In this document: one piece after another, positions 1 to 5,861 of the stretch
Layout: every line of letters begins with the position of its first letter
Numbering within the stretch: position 1 is the first letter of the stretch
From: an uncultured Neisseria sp.
GTDB lineage: Bacteria > Pseudomonadota > Gammaproteobacteria > Burkholderiales > Neisseriaceae
Direction of reading: 5' to 3'
DNA length: 7,179 nucleotides
Assembly (NCBI GenBank): GCA_947097615.1
Contig: CAMURX010000082.1
Span: 1-7,179 of the forward strand
Notes under the pieces: model-generated
Databases searched by the model: none
Told to the model about the DNA's origin: nothing
The model's input: the letters and a program-made list of their open reading frames with translations, nothing else
Program-made: the position numbers and the translations under genes

Positions 1-257
<257 letters not shown>

Positions 258-265
258 GTCGGGCA

Positions 266-430
266 TAGGGTGTGTTGACATTCAACTTTTGAAGCGGATT
301 TTTCGGCATAAAATGGCAGATGCAAGGCGAAAACACGAGCCAATGCCGCCCATTGGCGAGTGTTTTTAACGAAGCAGATGCCGTTTTAGGACGGGAAAGC
401 TGCCAAAATGTTGAATGTCAACACGCCCTA
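266..430. mobile_element. MITE-like palindromic element with TA flanks
   Basis: The element body is 268-428 (161 bp). Its ends are 19-bp terminal inverted repeats: GGGTGTGTTGACATTCAAC at 268-286, and the complement of GTTGAATGTCAACACGCCC at 410-428. They agree at 18 of 19 positions. Each end is flanked by TA (266-267 and 429-430), as expected for a TA target duplication. The interior is also an imperfect palindrome. A central hairpin pairs 330-345 with 351-366 around a 5-base loop, and the outer arms align with interruptions. There is no open frame of transposase size, so it is non-autonomous. TA targets and GGG-starting ends occur in the IS630/Tc1 group and in parts of the IS5 family, but I cannot assign a family. 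It does not carry the ends of Correia elements. It is inserted between the serS stop and the serS terminator. Confidence 0.75.
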
Positions 431-435
431 GCAGG

Positions 436-468
436 GAGGCCGTCTGAAACCGGGTTTCAGACGGCCTC
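436..468 (+). terminator. DUS-pair hairpin terminator behind serS
   Basis: Two oppositely oriented AG-DUS copies form a perfect 16-bp stem, 436-451 paired with 453-468. In practice the top few bases of the stem open to form the loop. Inverted DUS pairs commonly serve as transcription terminators in Neisseria. There is no T-tract downstream on the + strand (AAAAGC follows), so its strength is uncertain. It most likely ends the serS transcript after reading through the inserted element. Confidence 0.75.
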
Positions 469-483
469 AAAAGCATCATAAAG

Positions 484-506
484 ACCGTCTGAACATTTCA
501 AACGGC
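484..506. repeat. Degenerate DUS inverted pair upstream of recB
   Basis: ACCGTCTGAA at 484-493 and the complement of GCCGTTTGAA at 497-506 are each one base away from the exact DUS core and face each other across 3 bases. They look like a decayed or diverged second DUS hairpin. It ends 21 bases before the recB start codon, so it would lie in or near the recB leader. Confidence 0.6.
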
Positions 507-527
507 CTCCACTACCCCCAGCGCGCC

Positions 528-3500
528 ATGACCCCAACCGCCCTTCCCTTCTCCCCCCTCGACATTCCGATTTCCGGCACCGCCCTCATCGAAGCCTCGG
601 CCGGCACGGGAAAAACCTACGGCATCGCCGCCCTGTTCGCCCGCCTGATCCTGCTGGAAAAAATGCCGGTGGACAAAGTGCTGGTCGTCACCTTCACCAA
701 AGCCGCCACCGCCGAATTGAAAACCCGCCTGCGCGCGCGGCTGGACGAAGCCCTGCGCCGTTTGCAGGGAACGGATTTGCCCGAGGAATCTGACGAATTC
801 ATGAACGGCCTGCTGCAACGCGCGCTGGAACAAGAGCCGCGCGAGCGCCTGCAACTGCGCCTGAAAGCCGCTCTGTCGCAGTTCGACGCCGCCGCCATCT
901 ACACCATCCACGGCTTCTGCCGCCGAGTGCTCGGCGACTACGCCTTCCTCTGCCAAGTCCCCTTCGACACCGAACTCGACGAAAACGGCAAACGCGAGCT
1001 GTACACCTACGCGCAGGATTTCTGGCGGCTGCACGTCGCCGATAACGGGCGCCTCGCCCGCCTCGTCTTCCGTGCCAAACTCCTGCCCGACGCGCTGTTG
1101 GACGAACTCTCGCCCTACCTCGCCCGCCCCGCCCTCACGTTCAGACGGCCTGACGGCAACATCCTGCCCGAAGCGGAAAAACAGGCGCAGAAGGTATGGG
1201 ACACGCTGAGAGAAAAACTGCCCGAGCTTGCCGCAACCTTCTGGCGCGTGCATCCGTCATTAAGCGGCAGCAAATTCAACAAAGACAAGTATGAAATCAA
1301 ATTCGCCGAGCTGGCCGCGCTGGCCGAAAGCGAAGAGATGCCGTCTGAAAAACTGGTGCAGCTGCTGGCTAATACCAAAGGCATCAGCGTTTTCGCCCCC
1401 GAATACCTCGAAGCCGCCGTCAAAAAAGGGCAAAACCCCGCCGCCGCCGACCTTGCCGACCTCACCCTGCTGCACGGCGCCCACCAAGCCGCAGAAAACC
1501 TGCTGGCCGCCGAACATCAGGCGCTGATCGCCCTGCAACTGGACTTTCTGCAATACGTGCGCGAAAGCGCCGCCGAAAAACGCCGCACGCGCACCGGCCG
1601 CAGCCCCGACGAGCTGCTGCTCGACGTCTACCACGCCCTCACCGCAGGCACACACGCCGAAACGCTGGCCGACACCGTGGCGCACAACTGGCCGGTCGCC
1701 CTCATCGACGAATTCCAAGACACCGACCCGCTGCAATACGAAATCTTCCGCCGCATCTTTATCGAGCGGCGGCGGCCGCTGTTTCTCGTCGGCGACCCCA
1801 AACAGGCGATTTACGCCTTTCGCGGTGCCGACATCTACGCCTACCTGCAAGCCGCCGCCGACACGCCGCAACACTACACGCTGGCGCGCAACTTCCGCAG
1901 CCACCGCCGCCTGACCGAGGCGACGGCGCGCCTGTTCACACAAAAAAAACGTCCCTTCGTGCTCGAGCGCATCGGCTATCCCGAAGTCGAAGCCACCCGC
2001 GCCGACAGCTACCTCAGCCCGCCGCAGGCCGCCCTCAACATCCGCTGGCTGCACGAGAAAGGCGAAGACGCGCCCGACAAAGCCCTCCTGCGCCAACGCG
2101 CCGCCGACTACTGCGCCGACGAAGCCGCCGCCCTCATCAACGCGGGTGCAGAAGGCCGTCTGAACTACCGCGGCGCTCCCGTGCTGCCCGGGCACATCGC
2201 CGTCCTCGTCCATAGCCACAAAGAAGGCCAGCTTATCAAACGCGCCCTTGCCGCACGCGGCATCGCCGCCGTTGCCGTGCAGCGCGAATCCGTTTTCAAA
2301 AGCCACGAAGCCCAAGCCCTCGCCGCCCTTCTGGCCTTCTGGCTCGAACCGCAGCGCACCGGCCTGCTGCGCTTCGTGCTCGGTGGCGTGCTGTTCGGCC
2401 ATACCGCCGCCCAAATCGCCGAACTCAACCGCAGCGAAGCGCAACTGGCCGAACACACCGCCGCCGCAGCCGCCGCCTGCGAAACCTGGCAGCGGCAGGG
2501 CATTTTCGCCGCCCTCGCCGCCTTTGCCGCGCAACACGGCATCGAAACGCGCCTGCTGCGCGAAGGCAACGAACGCAGCCTCACCAACTTCTGGCAGCTG
2601 GCCGAGCTGCTTGCCGCCGAAGACGAAGCCGGACACACCCCTGCCTCGCTCCACCAATGGCTTGTGCAGCAGATGCAGGACGAAGGCGCCGCCGCCGAAC
2701 ACCACCTGCTGCGCCTGGAAAGCGACGAAGCCCTCGTCAAAATCGTCACTATCCACGCTTCAAAGGGTTTGCAATATCCTTTCGTTTTCTGCCCCTTTGC
2801 GTGGGACACCAGCGAAGCGCCCGCCGACAGATGGCACGTTCTTCACCGCGCAGACGGCAGCGAACTTCTGGAATTGAGCCAGCTCGACGAAGCCGACCAA
2901 AACCAACTGGCCGACGAAGACTTGGGCGAGCGCCTGCGCCTGCTCTACGTCGCCCTCACCCGCGCCGAAGAACAGCTTACCGTCTACGCCGCCCGCTGCC
3001 GCAGCACCCCGCGCAACACCTTCGCCTACCTGCTCGAAGGAGCGTCCGACAGCAGCCGCGCCGCCGTTCAGACGGCCTACGAAGAAGAAAAAGACGGCCA
3101 AAGTGCCATGCTGCGCCGCAACTGGCTGCGCTGGATAGAAAGCGCCCCCGCCGACAGCGGCGTCCTCTGGCACGAAGGCGCGCCCGTCAGCGCCGCCGCC
3201 GACAGCCGTAGCCGCAGCACACACACCTACCGCGCCGCCGAATACCCGCCGCGCCGCTTCGAACTCGTGCGCTTCACCAGCTTCACCGGCCTCACCCGCC
3301 GCATCTCCCACCACCGCGCAGCCGCCGACGAACTCCAACCCGCCCTTGATCAGGCCGAATCGGCCGCCGCGCCGCCTGTCCCCGCGTCCGACGAAAGCGG
3401 AATGTTCGACCTTTTCCATTTCCCGCGCGGCACGGAAGCGGGCGTCTGCCTGCACGAAATCCTCGAACAGCACGACTTTTCCCGCTCCGCCGCCGAACAA

Positions 3501-4094
3501 AGCACCCGCATTGGCGACACCCTCGAACGCTACGGCTTCCCCGGACAATGGCTGGAAGCCGCCTACACCGCCGCCGACCACGCCGCCGCCGCCGATCTCG
3601 GCGCAGGTGACACCCTCGCCACCCTGCCCGCCGCCAACCGCCTCGCCGAAATGGGCTTCGTCATGCACTTCGAGCGCCTCGACTTAGGCCGTCTGAAAAC
3701 AAGCCTCGCCGCCGCCGCTCTGCCCCCCGTCTGCCTTGCTACCGCAGAACATCTCGACTTCGACACCCTGCAAGGCTTTCTCAACGGCTTTATCGACATG
3801 ACCTGCCTGCTTTCAGACGGCCAACCCTGCGTGATCGACTACAAATCCAACCACCTCGGCAACCGCCCCGACGACTACGCCCCCGCCGCCCTCGACGCCG
3901 CGATGGCCGAACACCACTACTATCTGCAAGCCTGGATCTACGCCCTGGCCGCCGCCCGCTACCTCAAACAGCGCGGCCGCCTCGTGGAAACCGTCCGCGT
4001 CCGCTATCTTTTCCTGCGCGGCCTGAACACGGAAAACCGCAACGGCATTTGGCAGTGGGACATTGCTGCGGAACACCTCGCCCCCTGGCTGTAA
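528..4094 (+). CDS. recB: Exodeoxyribonuclease V beta subunit RecB (helicase-nuclease)
   Basis: RecB is the 3'-5' helicase and sole nuclease subunit of RecBCD, which processes double-strand DNA ends and loads RecA. The 1188 residues match the family (E. coli 1180). SF1A helicase motifs appear in order: Walker A EASAGTGKT at 22-30 (Lys29), VVTFTKAATAELKTR at 53-67, IYTIHGFCRRVL at 124-135, Walker B IDEFQDTD at 393-400, LVGDPKQAIYAFRGAD at 420-435, ARNFRSH at 453-459, VTIHASKGLQYPFVF at 740-754 and LLYVALTRAEEQL at 805-817. An Ala/Pro-rich linker leads to the C-terminal nuclease domain, which has FPRG at 965-968, His976, Asp1090 (GFID), Asp1104 and Lys1106 (IDYKSN) and Gln1134-x3-Tyr1138. All catalytic residues are present. 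The ATG at 528 fits the family N-terminus, but no Shine-Dalgarno sequence precedes it. recC and recD are not in the window. Six exact DUS copies lie inside the gene. Confidence 0.97.
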   Translation: MTPTALPFSPLDIPISGTALIEASAGTGKTYGIAALFARLILLEKMPVDKVLVVTFTKAATAELKTRLRARLDEALRRLQGTDLPEESDEFMNGLLQRALEQEPRERLQLRLKAALSQFDAAAIYTIHGFCRRVLGDYAFLCQVPFDTELDENGKRELYTYAQDFWRLHVADNGRLARLVFRAKLLPDALLDELSPYLARPALTFRRPDGNILPEAEKQAQKVWDTLREKLPELAATFWRVHPSLSGSKFNKDKYEIKFAELAALAESEEMPSEKLVQLLANTKGISVFAPEYLEAAVKKGQNPAAADLADLTLLHGAHQAAENLLAAEHQALIALQLDFLQYVRESAAEKRRTRTGRSPDELLLDVYHALTAGTHAETLADTVAHNWPVALIDEFQDTDPLQYEIFRRIFIERRRPLFLVGDPKQAIYAFRGADIYAYLQAAADTPQHYTLARNFRSHRRLTEATARLFTQKKRPFVLERIGYPEVEATRADSYLSPPQAALNIRWLHEKGEDAPDKALLRQRAADYCADEAAALINAGAEGRLNYRGAPVLPGHIAVLVHSHKEGQLIKRALAARGIAAVAVQRESVFKSHEAQALAALLAFWLEPQRTGLLRFVLGGVLFGHTAAQIAELNRSEAQLAEHTAAAAAACETWQRQGIFAALAAFAAQHGIETRLLREGNERSLTNFWQLAELLAAEDEAGHTPASLHQWLVQQMQDEGAAAEHHLLRLESDEALVKIVTIHASKGLQYPFVFCPFAWDTSEAPADRWHVLHRADGSELLELSQLDEADQNQLADEDLGERLRLLYVALTRAEEQLTVYAARCRSTPRNTFAYLLEGASDSSRAAVQTAYEEEKDGQSAMLRRNWLRWIESAPADSGVLWHEGAPVSAAADSRSRSTHTYRAAEYPPRRFELVRFTSFTGLTRRISHHRAAADELQPALDQAESAAAPPVPASDESGMFDLFHFPRGTEAGVCLHEILEQHDFSRSAAEQSTRIGDTLERYGFPGQWLEAAYTAADHAAAADLGAGDTLATLPAANRLAEMGFVMHFERLDLGRLKTSLAAAALPPVCLATAEHLDFDTLQGFLNGFIDMTCLLSDGQPCVIDYKSNHLGNRPDDYAPAALDAAMAEHHYYLQAWIYALAAARYLKQRGRLVETVRVRYLFLRGLNTENRNGIWQWDIAAEHLAPWL
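1140..1149 (-). repeat. DNA uptake sequence inside recB (AG-DUS)
   Basis: TTCAGACGGC on + is the complement of the DUS core, with AG preceding it on the minus strand. In the recB frame it reads F-R-R-P (from residue 205). Confidence 0.93.
1338..1349 (+). repeat. DNA uptake sequence inside recB (AT-DUS, full 12-mer)
   Basis: ATGCCGTCTGAA is the complete 12-base form typical of N. meningitidis and N. gonorrhoeae, and the only AT-type copy in the window. It encodes M-P-S-E in the recB frame. Confidence 0.93.
2155..2164 (+). repeat. DNA uptake sequence inside recB (AG-DUS)
   Basis: This is an exact GCCGTCTGAA preceded by AG, read as G-R-L-N in the recB frame, in the linker between helicase motifs IV and V. 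Confidence 0.93.
3067..3076 (-). repeat. DNA uptake sequence inside recB (AG-DUS)
   Basis: TTCAGACGGC followed by CT on + is an exact AG-DUS on the minus strand. It is read as V-Q-T-A in the recB frame, after helicase motif VI. Confidence 0.93.
3688..3697 (+). repeat. DNA uptake sequence inside recB (AG-DUS)
   Basis: This is an exact GCCGTCTGAA preceded by AG, read as G-R-L-K in the nuclease domain upstream of Asp1090. Confidence 0.93.
3812..3821 (-). repeat. DNA uptake sequence inside recB nuclease active-site segment
   Basis: TTCAGACGGC on + is an exact DUS on the minus strand, preceded there by TG. It encodes S-D-G at residues 1096-1098, between catalytic Asp1090 and Asp1104. Confidence 0.93.
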
Positions 4095-4104
4095 GGCGTC
4101 TGAA
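4095..4104 (+). repeat. One-mismatch DUS variant after the recB stop
   Basis: GGCGTCTGAA differs from the DUS core only at the second base and follows the recB TAA directly. It may be a decayed uptake sequence. It has no partner copy close enough to form a hairpin of its own. Confidence 0.5.
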
Positions 4105-4111
4105 AGCAAGA

Positions 4112-4142
4112 AGGCCGTCTGAAACCTGTTTTCAGACGGCCT
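4112..4142. terminator. DUS-pair hairpin between convergent recB and CDP-DAG synthase genes
   Basis: AGGCCGTCTGAAA at 4112-4124 pairs perfectly with 4130-4142 around the 5-base loop CCTGT, giving a 13-bp stem of two AG-DUS arms. It lies between two convergent genes, 17 bases after the recB stop and 23 bases from the stop of the opposite gene. It can therefore act on transcripts from both sides. No long T-tract follows on either strand. Confidence 0.8.
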
Positions 4143-4165
4143 GTTCACGAAACGGCAGACGCCGT

Positions 4166-5122
4166 TCAGCTCCAAAAATAGCGGACGAAATGGAAGAACA
4201 CCGGCGCGGCGAAGCAGACCGAATCGACGCGGTCGAGCATGCCGCCGTGGCCGCTGATCATATTGCCCCAATCTTTGACGCCGTAGTCGCGTTTGATGGC
4301 CGACATCACCAGTCCGCCGAAAAAGCCCATCAGGCAGATAACGAGGCCGAGCCCCGCCGCCTGCACGGCATTGAAAGGCGTCATCGGCGCCATCAGCGCG
4401 GCGACCAGCGTGGCCGAGGCGATGCCGCCCACCGTACCGGACACGGTTTTTGAGGGCGAAAGCGAGGGCATGATTTTCGCGCCGCCGACGAGTTTGCCCC
4501 AAACGTATTGCAGCACGTCGGACGCCTGCACCACGGCAATCAGAAATATCAGCAGCAGGATATTGTTAGCGCTGTCGAAACCGTCGAGCTGCAAAAACAT
4601 CAGCGCGGGCACGTGTGACAGGCAGCAGATGCAGATCATCGCCATCCACTGCGTTTTCGCGGCGCGGGCGAGGAAATCGTCGGTCTGCCCGCTCATGCCC
4701 GCGATAATCGACAGCAGCAGAAAACCGTATATCGGAATGAAGATGGCGAACAGGCCGTACCACTCCTTCCACACCAAATAATACTGCACGGGCAGCAGCA
4801 CATAAAAACAGGCCGCCATGCTGTAATAATCGCTGCGACGGCGGTAGATTAGCGTCATGAATTCGCGCAGGGCAGCAAAGGAAACGAGGAAAAACAGCAC
4901 CACCGTCCCCGTTTTGCCGAACCAAAACGCCGCCAGCAGCACCAGCGTCATCAGCCACCAGGCATAGATGCGCGCGTTCAGATTGGCGATAACGGCATTG
5001 TCCGCGCCTTTTTTGCGTTTGAGCCATTGCCCGACAAACGAAGCAAGCAGCAAAACGGCGAAAACGGCGGCGAAAATATAACCTGCCTGCGGCACGAGTC
5101 CGGCGGCGGCGTGTGCGGCCAT
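4166..5122 (-). CDS. Phosphatidate cytidylyltransferase (CDP-diacylglycerol synthase) family membrane protein
   Basis: The family makes CDP-diacylglycerol from phosphatidate and CTP in the inner membrane, the branch-point intermediate for phospholipids. The 318-residue product is strongly hydrophobic, with about eight to ten likely membrane segments. Near the C-terminus, residues 274-300 fit the whole CDS-family signature: SAIKRDYGVKDWGN followed by the HGG-x2-DR-x-D block (Asp297, Arg298, Asp300). Upstream are QASDVLQYVWGK (199-210) and SPSKTVSGTVGG (222-233), the usual metal- and nucleotide-binding region. At 318 residues it is longer than typical housekeeping CdsA, and it is not next to frr, uppS or dxr. 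It may therefore be a second paralogue of the E. coli YnbB type, so I give no symbol. The start is ATG at 5120-5122, with AGGGGG 8 bases upstream and TATAAT about 30 bases upstream. It is probably transcribed alone. Confidence 0.9.
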   Translation of the reverse strand: MAAHAAAGLVPQAGYIFAAVFAVLLLASFVGQWLKRKKGADNAVIANLNARIYAWWLMTLVLLAAFWFGKTGTVVLFFLVSFAALREFMTLIYRRRSDYYSMAACFYVLLPVQYYLVWKEWYGLFAIFIPIYGFLLLSIIAGMSGQTDDFLARAAKTQWMAMICICCLSHVPALMFLQLDGFDSANNILLLIFLIAVVQASDVLQYVWGKLVGGAKIMPSLSPSKTVSGTVGGIASATLVAALMAPMTPFNAVQAAGLGLVICLMGFFGGLVMSAIKRDYGVKDWGNMISGHGGMLDRVDSVCFAAPVFFHFVRYFWS

Positions 5123-5130
5123 GATGTTGT

Positions 5131-5136
5131 CCCCCT
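5131..5136 (-). promoter_or_regulatory. Ribosome binding site of the CDP-DAG synthase gene
   Basis: On the minus strand AGGGGG ends 8 bases before the ATG. It is purine-rich and correctly spaced, though not a perfect AGGAGG. It supports the ATG at 5120-5122. Confidence 0.6.
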
Positions 5137-5151
5137 ATATAAAAGCGGCGG

Positions 5152-5180
5152 ATTATAGCCGAAACAGGCTGGGAAAAAAC
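5152..5180 (-). promoter_or_regulatory. Promoter of the CDP-DAG synthase gene
   Basis: A perfect TATAAT -10 box lies at 5152-5157 on the minus strand. G plus six T's (5174-5180) lies 16 bases upstream in place of a consensus -35. The predicted start near 5145 would give a leader of about 23 bases. The -35 is weak, so an activator or a T-tract contact may matter. Confidence 0.6.
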
Positions 5181-5186
5181 GGCGCA

Positions 5187-5232
5187 TTGTCCACCGCCGC
5201 GCTGAAAAACGGCGTGGACAGTTTGTGGATAA
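5187..5232. promoter_or_regulatory. DnaA-box-like cluster with an imperfect palindrome
   Basis: TGTGGATAA at 5224-5232 is the exact complement of the DnaA box TTATCCACA. TTGTCCACC at 5187-5195 matches that box at 7 of 9, and CGTGGACAG at 5214-5222 matches its complement at 6 of 9. The last two also sit in the two arms of an inverted repeat, TGTCCACCGCCG (5188-5199) against CGGCGTGGACA (5210-5220), which pairs with a single bulged base. The block lies between two divergent promoters. It could bind DnaA, be the operator of another regulator, or be a chance match. Confidence 0.4.
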
Positions 5233-5275
5233 ACCGCCTTTTCCCTTGATGCGGCGGAAGATTTTTTTACTGCCT

Positions 5276-5303
5276 GTTTTTTACGCAGATTGACGGCTAT
5301 AAT
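5276..5303 (+). promoter_or_regulatory. Promoter of the MAPEG gene
   Basis: A perfect TATAAT lies at 5298-5303. GTTTTTT at 5276-5282, 15 bases upstream, stands in place of a consensus -35. Transcription would start near 5310, giving a leader of about 30 bases. The arrangement closely mirrors the divergent promoter at 5152-5180, including GGC directly before TATAAT. Confidence 0.65.
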
Positions 5304-5327
5304 GCGCGCCCGTTTGATTGTGAAGAT

Positions 5328-5332
5328 AAGGA
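5328..5332 (+). promoter_or_regulatory. Ribosome binding site of the MAPEG gene
   Basis: AAGGA ends 7 bases before the ATG at 5340. It is the clearest Shine-Dalgarno sequence in the window and fixes that start. Confidence 0.8.
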
Positions 5333-5339
5333 AACAAAC

Positions 5340-5726
5340 ATGACTCTTGCCTACTGGTGCGTTCTCGCCGCCGCGCTGCTGCCTCTGGCCTGCGCCATCT
5401 ATGCCAAAAAAGCGGCGGGCTTTGACTTTGCCCGCGACAACGGCGACCCGCGCGCCTTCCTCGCCAAAACCCAAGGCGCGGCGGCGCGCGCTGATGCGGC
5501 GCAGAAAAACGGTTTCGAAGCCTTCGCCCCCTTTGCCGCCGCCGTCATCATCGCCCACGCCACGGGTAACGCTTCGCAAACCGTTGTCAATATCTGGGCG
5601 GTGCTGTTTGTCGTGTTCCGCGTGCTGTTCACCCTCTGCTACATCGCCGGTGAAGCGCGCCTGCGCTCGATGATGTGGGCGGCGGGCTTTATCTGCGTGC
5701 TCGCGCTGTTTGTTGCGGCGGCCTAA
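5340..5726 (+). CDS. MAPEG family inner-membrane protein
   Basis: The 128-residue product belongs to the MAPEG family (membrane-associated proteins in eicosanoid and glutathione metabolism). Its bacterial members are small four-helix inner-membrane proteins, mostly of unknown substrate. Four hydrophobic segments are visible at about 2-22, 60-76, 82-104 and 110-127. The family hallmark is RADAAQKNGFEAFAPFAAAVI at 50-70, with the conserved Asn57-Gly-Phe-Glu60-x-Phe. The Arg94 helix and the LRS-x2-W motif at 108-113 are also typical. The length matches small bacterial members such as E. coli YecN (about 130). It has its own promoter and ribosome binding site and a terminator behind it, so it is probably monocistronic. 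Glutathione-transferase or peroxidase activity is possible by family but cannot be claimed from the sequence. Confidence 0.9.
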   Translation: MTLAYWCVLAAALLPLACAIYAKKAAGFDFARDNGDPRAFLAKTQGAAARADAAQKNGFEAFAPFAAAVIIAHATGNASQTVVNIWAVLFVVFRVLFTLCYIAGEARLRSMMWAAGFICVLALFVAAA

Positions 5727-5770
5727 GTCTGAAATCTTGCGGACAACGCTTTAACGGAGTTTGAGAACAT

Positions 5771-5812
5771 AAAGGCCGTCTGAAAGCGGATGCTGCTTTC
5801 AGACGGCCTTTT
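5771..5812 (+). terminator. DUS-pair intrinsic terminator behind the MAPEG gene
   Basis: AAAGGCCGTCTGAAAGC at 5771-5787 pairs perfectly (17 bp) with 5795-5811 around a 7-base loop, and a TTTT run occupies 5809-5812. This is the best intrinsic terminator in the window. Both arms carry exact AG-DUS. It separates the MAPEG gene from the pqiA promoter. Confidence 0.85.
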
Positions 5813-5826
5813 GCCCGCAAAATCCG

Positions 5827-5832
5827 TATAAT
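5827..5832 (+). promoter_or_regulatory. -10 box of the pqiA promoter
   Basis: A perfect TATAAT lies 29 bases before the pqiA start. The expected -35 position falls in the right arm of the preceding DUS hairpin and shows no TTGACA-like sequence. Only the -10 is supported. Confidence 0.5.
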
Positions 5833-5861
5833 CCGCCCCTTTCCTTTTTCCTCCGTCCGAT

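Noticed and set aside
275..280. TTGACA in the left end of the serS-adjacent element as a promoter -35
   Set aside because: It is part of the terminal inverted repeat, and no -10 box lies 16-18 bases away. The nearest TAAAAT is about 28 bases away.
266..430. Correia repeat enclosed element
   Set aside because: Correia elements have TATAG-starting ends and IHF-type cores. These ends are GGGTGTGTTGACATT, so it is a different family.
436..468. CRISPR or attachment-site repeat
   Set aside because: The repeated sequence is the Neisseria uptake sequence in inverted pairs, with no regular spacer array or integrase nearby.
498..1253. 251-codon minus-strand open frame over the recB 5' end
   Set aside because: It shows no recognisable domain and overlaps the RecB Walker A and motif Ia region. 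It is an antisense shadow.
1260..2756. 498-codon open frame on the minus strand inside recB
   Set aside because: It is Gly/Phe/Val-rich low-complexity translation, the expected antisense shadow of GC-rich codons, and recB on the + strand has every family motif here.
5187..5303. Replication origin
   Set aside because: There is only one perfect DnaA box, no array of boxes with an unwinding element, and no dnaA, dnaN, gidA or similar gene beside it.
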